DNA from: DATBLE01 sp038248655
GTDB lineage: Bacteria > Actinomycetota > Thermoleophilia > Gaiellales > Gaiellaceae
DNA length: 64,000 bases
NCBI GenBank assembly: GCA_038248655.1
Contig: JBBRXG010000002.1
Location: forward strand, 24,058-88,057
Reading direction: 5' to 3'
The position numbers and the translations under genes were made by a program. Below, one piece after another: positions 49,935 through 57,524 of this stretch (its first letter is position 1; the number at the start of each line of letters is the position of its first letter). Under the pieces are notes generated by a model that saw nothing but the letters and a program-made list of their open reading frames with translations, ran no database searches and was not told the DNA's origin.

Positions 49935-50994
49935 GCGGCTCCCGCCCGAGATCTTCGACCTGCCGGTCGAGAAGATGCGGGAGGGCTACTACACGGATGC
50001 GTACTTCAACCACACGCGCTCGGCGCTCCTCGCCGACGGGCGCCGGCCACGCGTCGTCATGCAGGCCTTCCAGAAGCACTCGTCGGTCCTCGGCGGGATG
50101 GACGAGGCGATCGCGATCCTCAAGCTCTGCTCTCACGACTGGGAGGCGCTGACCGTCCACGCGCTCTACGACGGCGACCGGATCGAGCCCTGGGAGACGG
50201 TGATGACGATCGAGGGCGACTACACGCTCTTCGCCCACCTCGAGACCGTCTACCTCGGCGTGCTCGCGCGTCGCACGCTGATCTCGACGAACGTCACGCG
50301 GGTGATCGAGGCGGCCGCCGGAAAGCCGATCATCTTCATGCCGGCCCGGCACGACCATCACCGCGTCCAGACCGGCGACGGATACGCGGCGTTCGTCGCC
50401 GGCGCGCTGCTCGGCGCCGAGATCGGCGTGACCACCGACGCGCAGTCGTCGTGGTGGGGAGGGCGGGGCCTGGGCACGGTGCCGCACGCGCTGATCGCCG
50501 CCTACGGCGGGAACACGGTGCTGGCGGCGACGAAGTTCGCCGAGTGGGCGCCGCCGGACTTCAACATCGTCGTCCTCGTCGACTTCGAGAACGACTCGGT
50601 GCGGACGGCGCTCGAGGTCGCGAGGGCGCTGAAAGACCGGTTGTGGGGCATTCGTCTCGACACGTCGGGACAGCTCGTCGACCGGTCGCTCTGGAACGAG
50701 CTGGGCGACTTCGACCCGCGGGGCGTCAACGAGCGGCTCGTTCGGAAGGTGCGCGACGCGCTCGATCGGGACGGTTTCGAGCGGGTGAAGATCGTCGTCT
50801 CAGGAGGGTTCACCGTCGAGCGCATCCGCGCCTTCGAGCAGGACGGCGTGCCCGTCGACGCCTACGGGGTCGGCTCGTCGCTGATCCGCGGGGAGAACGA
50901 CTTCACGGGCGACATCGTGCTCACCGATGGCCGCATGACGGCGAAGGTCGGCAGGCGCTACCGCCCGAACGACCGTCTCGAGCTCGTCTCGTAG
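49906..50994 (+). CDS. pncB: Nicotinate phosphoribosyltransferase
   Basis: This 362-residue NAPRTase fold enzyme joins nicotinate and PRPP in NAD salvage. It has FDLPVEKMREGYYTDAYF, the segment VMTIEGDYTLFAHLETVYLG and FMPARHDHHRVQTGDGYAAF. GIRLDTSGQLVDRSLW and IVVSGGFTVERIRAFE with VDAYGVGSSL follow. The short form and these motifs fit actinobacterial/archaeal NAPRTases. A terminator hairpin follows two bases after the stop. Confidence 0.88.
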   Translation: MALNTRTEHRRLPPEIFDLPVEKMREGYYTDAYFNHTRSALLADGRRPRVVMQAFQKHSSVLGGMDEAIAILKLCSHDWEALTVHALYDGDRIEPWETVMTIEGDYTLFAHLETVYLGVLARRTLISTNVTRVIEAAAGKPIIFMPARHDHHRVQTGDGYAAFVAGALLGAEIGVTTDAQSSWWGGRGLGTVPHALIAAYGGNTVLAATKFAEWAPPDFNIVVLVDFENDSVRTALEVARALKDRLWGIRLDTSGQLVDRSLWNELGDFDPRGVNERLVRKVRDALDRDGFERVKIVVSGGFTVERIRAFEQDGVPVDAYGVGSSLIRGENDFTGDIVLTDGRMTAKVGRRYRPNDRLELVS

Positions 50995-50995
50995 A

Positions 50996-51026
50996 GACAT
51001 GTCAGGGGTCTGACCCCTGACATGTC
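50996..51026. terminator. Bidirectional hairpin between convergent genes (GGGGTCTGACCCC type)
   Basis: GACATGTCAGGGGTC and its exact reverse complement GACCCCTGACATGTC flank a single T, giving a 15-bp perfect palindrome. It sits between the NAPRTase stop and the stop of the minus-strand hydrolase at 51035. The central 13 bases recur at 55766-55778. Confidence 0.65.
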
Positions 51027-51034
51027 CCGAACGG

Positions 51035-52000
51035 TCAGGTGAGACCCGGCCAGCCGTCGATCGGGGCGGTCGAGCGGACGACGTTCAACCCCGCGCCGGC
51101 GAAGCGGGCGACTGCGGCCTCCGCTTCCTCCGTGTAGTCGGCGACGCCGGGGACGACGACGGGCGACGTACAGTCCTCGAGCAGGTAGACGCGCTCGGCG
51201 AGCCCGGGTGCGCCGGCCAGCAGGTCGTCGATCGTCCAGGCGACGCAGTGGCTCTTCGCCTGCCCGGCGAAGACGACCGCGTCGTAGCCGGAGAGCTTCT
51301 CGATCAGCCGGGCGTTCCGCGTGCCGATCTCCTCTCCCCTGACACCGCGTGTCACCTCCGGCCCGAGCACGGAGTAGTGCTCGGTCAGCGGGTTGTCGCC
51401 CTTGATCTCGAAGGCGGGCTGGCTGTCGCGGGCGATCCCGTGGAAGAACACCGCCTCCTCGACCGACGAGACGAGCGCGTGTCCGATTCCGCCGAGCATC
51501 GCGTGGTACGGCCACACGGTCAGCCGGTACCGCCCTCCGGCCCGTAGCGAGCGGACGTAGTGCAGCAGGTGATCCTGGTGGGCGGGGTCGGCCGCCCGCC
51601 AGACGCCGGATTCGACGTCCTCCGCCGAGACGAGCGTGAACGGCGGCGGGTTGCGGCCGTCCTCGCCGACGAGCCAGGCGGGATGGAAGATCTGCGCCGC
51701 CCGATGGGTGTCCAGCGTGGGGACGATCGTCGTGATCGCCCCCAGATTGCGGTAGACGAACTCGCACAGGCGCCGGTTGTCGTCCGGTGCGCCCGGGACG
51801 AAGAGCTCGAAGCCGGGTGTGCAGAACGTGTTCTGGATGTCGACGGCGACGAGGCAGATTCGCCGCCCGTCCTGGGCCGCGGGTCTCACGTGGTGCGCCC
51901 GGGCCCACTCGCGCGCCTCGGCCGCGCGCAGCTCGTAGGGCACGCGCCAGACCTCCTCGACCAGGGCGGGGTCCCAGTGCGGAGGCAGGATCGGTTCCAC
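51035..52000 (-). CDS. Isochorismatase-fold hydrolase, probably nicotinamidase-related
   Basis: This 321-residue cysteine hydrolase is longer than typical 200-residue nicotinamidases. It has the Asp motif LVAVDIQNTFCTPGF and AGQAKSHCVAWTIDDLL with the nucleophile Cys. LTVWPYHAMLGGIGHALVSS is the substrate-lid segment. Position opposite nicotinate phosphoribosyltransferase supports nicotinamide deamidation, but this is inference. TACGCT (52009-52014, minus) is eight bases before GTG. Confidence 0.78.
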   Translation of the reverse strand: MEPILPPHWDPALVEEVWRVPYELRAAEAREWARAHHVRPAAQDGRRICLVAVDIQNTFCTPGFELFVPGAPDDNRRLCEFVYRNLGAITTIVPTLDTHRAAQIFHPAWLVGEDGRNPPPFTLVSAEDVESGVWRAADPAHQDHLLHYVRSLRAGGRYRLTVWPYHAMLGGIGHALVSSVEEAVFFHGIARDSQPAFEIKGDNPLTEHYSVLGPEVTRGVRGEEIGTRNARLIEKLSGYDAVVFAGQAKSHCVAWTIDDLLAGAPGLAERVYLLEDCTSPVVVPGVADYTEEAEAAVARFAGAGLNVVRSTAPIDGWPGLT

Positions 52001-52039
52001 CGTGCCGGAGCGTACTCATGGAATCGTCGCGCACTGCCG

Positions 52040-53554
52040 ATGCAGGGCCGAATGCCCCTCTCGTCGCTGATGCACGACATCGGCCAGGGTGCTTTGACCT
52101 GGCTGCCGATCTTCTTCTTCGCGCTGCTCGTCGTACTGATCTGGCGGACGATCCGGCTGATGCCCCGCGTGAAGCCGAACATGGTCGAGCCCAACTCGAG
52201 CACGTCCGTGACCTTCGCCGACGTCGCCGGGGTCGAGGACGCGAAGGCCGAGCTCGAGGAGGTCGTCGACTTCCTCCGCGATCCGAAGCGGTTTGCAAAG
52301 CTCGGGGCGCGTGTCCCGAAAGGGCTCCTCCTGTTCGGGCCGCCCGGGACGGGCAAGACGCTGCTCGCGAAGGCCGTCGCGCACGAGTCCGGGGCCAGCT
52401 TCTATTCACAGAGCGCCTCCGCCTTCGTCGAGCTCTTTGCCGGCCTCGGCGCGTCGCGGATCCGCAAGCTCTTCGAGACCGCGCGCAAGAACGCGCCTGC
52501 GATCATCTTCATCGACGAGCTCGACGCCGTCGGCGCCGCCCGCAGCGGGCACGGCTTCAACCGCGAGCAGGATCAGACGCTGAACCAGCTGCTGGTCGAG
52601 CTGGACGGTTTCGCGAACGGGGACCAGGTCGTCGTGATGGGCGCCTCCAACCGGATCCAGGATCTCGATCCCGCCCTTCTCCGGCCAGGCCGGTTCGACC
52701 GGCAGCTGCTGGTCGCGCCCCCCGACCTCGCCGGCCGCGAGAAGATCCTCGAGGTGCACACGCGCGGAAAGCCGCTCGCCGAGGGGGTCGACCTGCACTC
52801 GGTCGCCCGTCAGACGGCGGGGCTTGCGGGCGCCGACCTCGCGAACATCTGCAACGAGGCGGCGATCTTCGCCGGCCGGCGCAACCTCGACGCGATCGGC
52901 CAGCCGGAGTTCGAGGCGGCCATGGAGCGGATCGTCGCCGGCCTCAGGCAGCGCCGGGTGGTCAGCGAGAAGGAGAAGCGCATCCTCGCCTACCACGAGT
53001 CCGGCCACGCGCTGATGTCGTATCTGATGGGCGAGGCGCTGCCCGTTCACAAGGTGACGATCGTCTCCCGCGGCCACGCGCTCGGCTACACGCTCAACCT
53101 CCCGACCGAGGACCGGTACCTGCACACGAAGGAAGAGCTCGTCGACATGATGAAGGTCTACCTCGCCGGCCGTGCTGCCGAGCACGTCGTCTTCGGCCGG
53201 GTCACGAACGGCGCCGCGGACGACCTCGAGAAGGCGACCGGCCTGGCTCGGTCGATGGTCTTCGAGTACGGCATGGGCGAGACCGTCTCGTCCCGGACGA
53301 TGCGAGCCGACAACTATGCCCTGTCCGAGGAGACGAAGCGGCTCCGCGATGCCGAGCAGGCCCGCCTCACCGACGAGACCTTCCAGGAGGCGATCCGGCT
53401 GATCACGGAGTACCGGCCGCAGCTCGACCGCCTCGCGACCGCGCTGCTCGAGACCGAGGCGCTCGGCAAGGAGGAGCTCGACAAGCTGCTGGCCGACGTC
53501 GAGCCCGCGTCGCGCGCCGCCGAGACCGTCGGCACCGTCCGCGCAATCGGGTAG
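52040..53554 (+). CDS. ftsH: Short FtsH-type AAA+ metalloprotease
   Basis: This 504-residue membrane protease has one N-terminal helix (LPIFFFALLVVLIWRTIRL). The AAA+ domain has VTFADVAGVEDAKAELEEVV, Walker A LLFGPPGTGKTLLAKAVA and Walker B IIFIDELDAVGAARSGHG. The second region of homology is LRPGRFDRQLLVAPPD. The peptidase domain has zinc motif ILAYHESGHALMSYL. Most FtsH proteins have two helices and a periplasmic domain of about 80 residues, which are absent here. ATG 52040 or 52052 is possible. Confidence 0.92.
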   Translation: MQGRMPLSSLMHDIGQGALTWLPIFFFALLVVLIWRTIRLMPRVKPNMVEPNSSTSVTFADVAGVEDAKAELEEVVDFLRDPKRFAKLGARVPKGLLLFGPPGTGKTLLAKAVAHESGASFYSQSASAFVELFAGLGASRIRKLFETARKNAPAIIFIDELDAVGAARSGHGFNREQDQTLNQLLVELDGFANGDQVVVMGASNRIQDLDPALLRPGRFDRQLLVAPPDLAGREKILEVHTRGKPLAEGVDLHSVARQTAGLAGADLANICNEAAIFAGRRNLDAIGQPEFEAAMERIVAGLRQRRVVSEKEKRILAYHESGHALMSYLMGEALPVHKVTIVSRGHALGYTLNLPTEDRYLHTKEELVDMMKVYLAGRAAEHVVFGRVTNGAADDLEKATGLARSMVFEYGMGETVSSRTMRADNYALSEETKRLRDAEQARLTDETFQEAIRLITEYRPQLDRLATALLETEALGKEELDKLLADVEPASRAAETVGTVRAIG

Positions 53555-53576
53555 CGCGCGGATAGCATCGCCTCAC

Positions 53577-53975
53577 GTGAAGGGCATCCACCACCTGGGC
53601 GTGGCGGTCGCCGACCTCGACGAGGCGATCGCGAGCTACGAACGGCTCTTCGGCGCCGAGCTCGAGCAGCGGGAGACGCACGACGAGCAGGGTGTCGAGG
53701 CCGCAGCGCTGCGCGTCGGCACGAGCCGTGTCGAGCTCCTTGCCGCGCTCGGCCCCGAGACGCCGGTCGGCAGGTTCCTCTCGAGACGCGGCCCGGGCAT
53801 GCACCACGTCGCCTACGAGGTCGACGACCTTCCAGTGGAGCTCGCCCGGCTGGAGGGCAACGGCGCGCGGCTGATCGACACCGCCCCGAGGCGGGGTCTC
53901 TTCGGGACCCAGGTTGCGTTCGTACATCCCGAGGCCGCGCACGGGGTCCTCTCCGAGCTGGTCGCCAATGGCTGA
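53577..53975 (+). CDS. mce: VOC-family protein, methylmalonyl-CoA epimerase-like
   Basis: This 132-residue protein has two VOC beta-alpha modules. The first metal ligand is in IHHLGVAVADLDEAIASYER, then RVELLAAL. GPGMHHVAYEVDDLPVELARLE and VAFVHPEAAHGVLSEL follow. The pattern fits methylmalonyl-CoA epimerase, although another VOC role is possible because no mutase gene is nearby. TAGCAT is eight bases before GTG. The 3' end overlaps the next gene by eight bases. Confidence 0.82.
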   Translation: MKGIHHLGVAVADLDEAIASYERLFGAELEQRETHDEQGVEAAALRVGTSRVELLAALGPETPVGRFLSRRGPGMHHVAYEVDDLPVELARLEGNGARLIDTAPRRGLFGTQVAFVHPEAAHGVLSELVANG

Positions 53976-54189
53976 GCGCGTTCGGATCGAGATCGGCTTC
54001 GACGGCGGGCAGGTCATGGGAGCGCTCGTGGAGATCGACGCGGCCGACCGGCTCGAGCAGGCGCTCTCGTCGGGTGAGGAGGGTGCGCTCGCGCTGGGCG
54101 TCGACGACGGCCGCTATACCGTCAGCCTGCGGCGGATCGTGTACGTGAAGCGCTTCGCCCGGGAGGGTCGCGTCGGCTTCGGCTCGTAG
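53968..54189 (+). CDS. Small hypothetical protein
   Basis: This 73-residue protein is not recognised with confidence. It has beta-like stretches VRIEIGFDGGQVMGALVEID and YTVSLRRIVYVKRF separated by an acidic helix. This layout is reminiscent of small actinobacterial DUF3107-like proteins, but the match is weak. It overlaps the epimerase gene and precedes an ECF sigma gene by 41 bases. Confidence 0.6.
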   Translation: MAERVRIEIGFDGGQVMGALVEIDAADRLEQALSSGEEGALALGVDDGRYTVSLRRIVYVKRFAREGRVGFGS

Positions 54190-54230
54190 CCTGCCTGGTT
54201 AGTTCTCGGCGAGGTGGGCATCTCCGGTGA

Positions 54231-54788
54231 ATGAGCGCAGCGCTGGCTGAGCGAAACGGCATCGAGCAGTTGGTCGCCCGGGCACAGGACGGCGACCGCG
54301 TCGCGCTGGAGGAGCTGTACCTCCAGCACTTCGACCGCGTCTACAGCTACCTGCACGTGACGGTCGGCAACCGGCACGACGCTGAGGATCTGACGACCCA
54401 GACCTTCCTGCGGATGCTCGAGTCGATCGGCACGTTCCGGTGGGGCAACGCGCCTTTCTCCGCCTGGTTGTTCCGGATCGCGCACAACCTGGCGATGGAT
54501 CACTTCCGCTCGCGCCGGCGCTGGCAGCCCGAGGAGGAGGTACCAGAGCCGCACGGGGCGGTCGAGTCCTCAGCCGAGGAGCAGGCGATCCGCGCTCTTG
54601 CCACCGAGAGCATGTTCGACCTGATCGATCAGCTGTCCGAGGAGCAGCGGCAGACGCTGATTCTCAAGTTCGTGTTCGACTTCTCGAACGCCGAAACTGC
54701 GACCGTGCTCGACAAGACCGAAGGCGCGGTCAAGTCGCTCCAGCACCGGGCGCTCGCATCGCTGCAGAGGCACATCACGACCGGCTAG
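54231..54788 (+). CDS. ECF-type RNA polymerase sigma factor
   Basis: This 185-residue sigma factor has region 2 (LEELYLQHFDRVYSYLHVTV, then DAEDLTTQTFLRMLESI and FSAWLFRIAHNLAMDHFRSR) and region 4 (LIDQLSEEQRQTLILKFVFD, then NAETATVLDKTEGAVKSLQHRALASL). It is a group 4 sigma factor. No anti-sigma factor gene lies next to it. Target promoters are unknown. Confidence 0.92.
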   Translation: MSAALAERNGIEQLVARAQDGDRVALEELYLQHFDRVYSYLHVTVGNRHDAEDLTTQTFLRMLESIGTFRWGNAPFSAWLFRIAHNLAMDHFRSRRRWQPEEEVPEPHGAVESSAEEQAIRALATESMFDLIDQLSEEQRQTLILKFVFDFSNAETATVLDKTEGAVKSLQHRALASLQRHITTG

Positions 54789-54797
54789 CGTCCGACG

Positions 54798-55727
54798 ATG
54801 GCCCTGGAGGTGGGGATCGTCGGTCTGCCCGGCGCCGGTACGACGGCGCTGTTCAATGCGCTCACGCGAGCGGGCGCGCAGGCGCACGGGCGCAAGCCGC
54901 ACGTCGGCATGGCGCCGATCGCGGACGAGCGGCTGGCGCCCGTCGCGGCGGTCGAGAACGCGCGCAAGATCACTCCGGCGACGATCCGGGTGGTGGACGT
55001 TCCCGGCACCGGGCCTGAGCTGCTCGGGAACCTGCGCCAGGTGGACGCGCTGCTGATGGTCGTGCGCGAGGTCGGCCAGGTGGAGGAGTTGCGGCTGGAG
55101 CTGCTCGTCGCCGACCGCGATCACATCGAGCGGCGCCTCGACCGTGTCCGGCAGCAGGCGAAGTCGGGGGATCCCGCGCTCCGTGCCGAGGTCGGGCACC
55201 TGGAGCGCCTCCTCGCCCATGTGGAGGGCGGTGGATCGGTGGCCGACTTCCCGGACGAGCTCTCTGCGGGTCTCGACCCGCTGACGACGAAGCCGGTCGT
55301 GGTCGTGGCGAACGGCTCGGGGACCGTCCCGGAGGGCGAGTCTCTGGCGATCGACCTGGCCCTCGAGGAGGAGCTCGCCGAGCTCGACGACGAGGAGGCG
55401 GCCGCGTTCCGCGACGGCGGGCGCTCGGCGCTCGACGAAGTGGCGCTGCGACTGAAGGACGCGCTCGACCTGGTGACGTTCTTCACAGCGGGCGACAAGG
55501 AGACGCGCGCGTGGACCCTGCGACGCGGTCAGACCGCCCTGGATGCTGCCTCGACGATCCACTCGGACATCGCCCGCGGCTTCATCCGCTGCGAGGTGAT
55601 CCGCTGGAGCGACTTCGTCGAGTGCGGCTCGAGGGCCGAGGTCGCGAGGCGCGGCCTGCAACGGCTCGAGGGGAAGGACTACGTCGTCGCCGACGGCGAC
55701 GTCCTGAACATCCGCTTCAATGTCTAG
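54798..55727 (+). CDS. YchF-like protein with degenerate GTP/ATP site
   Basis: This 309-residue protein clearly belongs with YchF/Ola1. The C-terminal TGS/DUF933 part (TFFTAGDKETRAWTLRRGQT, IHSDIARGFIRCEVIRW and LEGKDYVVADGDVLNIRFNV) is well conserved. The N-terminal P-loop reads GLPGAGTTALFNAL: the essential Lys of GKS/T is Thr. The switch region is shortened and the NxxE base-recognition motif is not visible. It is probably a non-hydrolysing paralogue. TAGCGT is six bases before ATG. Confidence 0.88.
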   Translation: MALEVGIVGLPGAGTTALFNALTRAGAQAHGRKPHVGMAPIADERLAPVAAVENARKITPATIRVVDVPGTGPELLGNLRQVDALLMVVREVGQVEELRLELLVADRDHIERRLDRVRQQAKSGDPALRAEVGHLERLLAHVEGGGSVADFPDELSAGLDPLTTKPVVVVANGSGTVPEGESLAIDLALEEELAELDDEEAAAFRDGGRSALDEVALRLKDALDLVTFFTAGDKETRAWTLRRGQTALDAASTIHSDIARGFIRCEVIRWSDFVECGSRAEVARRGLQRLEGKDYVVADGDVLNIRFNV

Positions 55728-55750
55728 CGAGCGGCTCTGTGGAGCACTTG

Positions 55751-55778
55751 GCACGTTTCCGTGCTGGGGTCTGACCCC
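55751..55778. terminator. Tandem hairpins between convergent genes
   Basis: GCACG-tttc-CGTGC (55751-55764) is followed by GGGGTC-t-GACCCC (55766-55778). The second hairpin shares its full 13-base sequence with the centre of the terminator at 50996-51026. It separates the YchF-like gene and the minus-strand EamA gene. Confidence 0.55.
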
Positions 55779-55796
55779 GCTAGAGCGTGCCGACTT

Positions 55797-56633
55797 TCAG
55801 CCTGCGCCGATCGCAGCTGCGCCCGCCACTGCCGCGACCGCGCCGCCTCGCTGCACGAGCGTGAGTCGTTCGTGGAGAACGACCCGGGCGAGGATCGCGA
55901 CGAGAACGGGGTAGAGCGCTGCCAGCACGGCGACGACGCTGAGCAGCCCTTTCGTGGTCGCGACGGCGAACAGCTCGGTCGCGCCGCTGTCGAGGAGGCC
56001 GATCACGATCAGCACGAGCCACATCGGGGACGTTCCCCGGCCGGGCCTCCGCCGAGCGACCGCCGCGAGGACGAGGAGGGACGAGGCGATCCGGAGGATG
56101 AACGTCGCCCAGTACGGATCGTCGTGGGCGGCGGACTGGAGGGCGACCTGTGACGATCCGAAGGACGCGGCGGCCAGGATCGCCAGCCCGGCGCCGGCGC
56201 TCACCTGCCGGCGGGCGCCCGGAGCTCCGGGCTCCCAGCCGGCGAAGGAAATGCCGACGAGGGCGACGCCGATGCCGGCGAGCTGGATCGGGCTCGGCCG
56301 CTCGCCTCGGGCGAGGCCGACGGTGAGCGGGATCAGCGGCGACGTGGACGTGATCGGCGCGACGATCCCCATCGATCCGACGGCGAGGCCCTGGTAGAGC
56401 GCTCCGATCCCGATCGCTCCGCCGGCGCCGGCGAGCACCGCCCAGAGGATCGGGAGACCGTGCGGCGGCGGCTGCCAGCGGACGAGGACGATCGTGCCGA
56501 GCAGAACGAGCCCGGCCGGCTGCGAGACGGAGAGGACCGTCAGCACGGGTACGGCGCGGCTCTTCAGGCCGCCGAGGAAGTCGGAGACTCCCCACGATGC
56601 GCTCGCCGCGAGCGCGAGGAGAACCGCGGCCAC
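55797..56633 (-). CDS. EamA/DMT-family transporter
   Basis: A 278-residue protein with ten hydrophobic segments in two EamA repeats (ALAASASWGVSDFLGGLKSR, then ALYQGLAVGSMGIVAPITST; and LAILAAASFGSSQVALQSAA, then YPVLVAILARVVLHERLTL). The YPVL and HERL segments are typical of drug/metabolite exporters. Substrate is unknown. GTG start is used; it lies 12 bases after the stop of the upstream HD-domain gene. Confidence 0.85.
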   Translation of the reverse strand: MAAVLLALAASASWGVSDFLGGLKSRAVPVLTVLSVSQPAGLVLLGTIVLVRWQPPPHGLPILWAVLAGAGGAIGIGALYQGLAVGSMGIVAPITSTSPLIPLTVGLARGERPSPIQLAGIGVALVGISFAGWEPGAPGARRQVSAGAGLAILAAASFGSSQVALQSAAHDDPYWATFILRIASSLLVLAAVARRRPGRGTSPMWLVLIVIGLLDSGATELFAVATTKGLLSVVAVLAALYPVLVAILARVVLHERLTLVQRGGAVAAVAGAAAIGAG

Positions 56634-56645
56634 CTGGTGGCCGGT

Positions 56646-57482
56646 CTAGGTGCCCTCGACCGGCCGCGTGGCGGCGACAGCGTCGAGCTGGTTCGCGTGG
56701 TAGAGCACGGACGCCTCGGCGGTCCTGGCCGCCCGGGCGTCGTGATGCGATGCGATGGCGTGCAGGAGCTCCGCCCGGGCATCGGGATCGAGCGCCTCGT
56801 CCCGTTCCTCGATCAGCCGGAGGCCGAGGTGGACATGCCCGAGCAGCCGGCCCTCGGCGGTCTGGCGGAAGCCCGGCCCCGGCTCGAGCTCGGTGGTGCG
56901 GCCGACGTCGTGGAGCAGGGCGGCGGCGATGAGCAGGTCGGCCCGGAGGCGCGGGTGCAGCTGGCAGAGGTCACGGCAGATCGTCGCGACGCCGACGGTA
57001 TGCTCGAGCAAGCCCCCTGCGTAGTCGTGGTGGCCGTCAGGCGCAGCCGGAAGCGCTCGCAGTCGCCGGCGAATCTCCTCGTCTCCCGTGAATCGCGCGA
57101 CGGTCGCCCGCAACCCCGGGTGGGAGATCTCGCCGGCGAGGTACTCGAGGAAGCCGTCGAGCTCCTCCGGATCCCTGCGCATCGCAGGCGCGAATCCAGT
57201 CGGGTCGGCGCCCGGCTCGGGCTCGATCGAGCGAACGTCGACCTGGAGCAGGTTCCGGTAGCGCTCAACCCGGCCGAGCACCCGCACGGCGTCGCCCTCG
57301 CCGAAGCGGGCGTCGAGGAGGTCGACGTCGTTCCAGACGCGCGCCTCGATCCGACCGCTCGGGTCGACGAGCTCGAGCGCGAGGTACGCAGAGCCGTTCT
57401 TCGTCCGCAACCGGCGCTTGCGCGCGACCGCGTAGACGCCCTCGACCACCCGATCCTCCGCCAGCTCGGCGATGCTGCTCAC
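56646..57482 (-). CDS. OB-fold/HD-domain 3'-5' exoribonuclease YhaM-like
   Basis: This 278-residue protein has an N-terminal OB domain (YLALELVDPSGRIEARVWND, then GDAVRVLGRVERYRNLLQVDV). An HD domain follows with metal ligands in LLEHTVGVATICRDL, AALLHDVGRTTEL and HAIASHHD. YhaM/CbfA proteins trim RNA 3' ends or act on ssDNA. GTG is six bases after TAGACT on minus, and the promoter is divergent from the DUF1015 gene. Confidence 0.88.
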   Translation of the reverse strand: MSSIAELAEDRVVEGVYAVARKRRLRTKNGSAYLALELVDPSGRIEARVWNDVDLLDARFGEGDAVRVLGRVERYRNLLQVDVRSIEPEPGADPTGFAPAMRRDPEELDGFLEYLAGEISHPGLRATVARFTGDEEIRRRLRALPAAPDGHHDYAGGLLEHTVGVATICRDLCQLHPRLRADLLIAAALLHDVGRTTELEPGPGFRQTAEGRLLGHVHLGLRLIEERDEALDPDARAELLHAIASHHDARAARTAEASVLYHANQLDAVAATRPVEGT

Positions 57483-57488
57483 GCCGCC

Positions 57489-57517
57489 AGTCTAGGCGGA
57501 AAGACGGCTGGTAGTCT
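57489..57517. promoter_or_regulatory. Divergent leaderless promoters (YhaM / DUF1015)
   Basis: On minus, TAGACT (57489-57494) is six bases before GTG 57482. On plus, TAGTCT (57512-57517) is seven bases before GTG 57525. Both genes would start transcription at or next to the start codon. Confidence 0.55.
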
Positions 57518-57524
57518 CAGGCGC

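Noticed and set aside
53570..53583. CTCACGTGAAGG as a parS site
   Set aside because: Only the CACGTG core and a few flanking bases match TGTTTCACGTGAAACA (about 10 of 16), and it coincides with the start codon of the epimerase gene. No good parS was found in the window.
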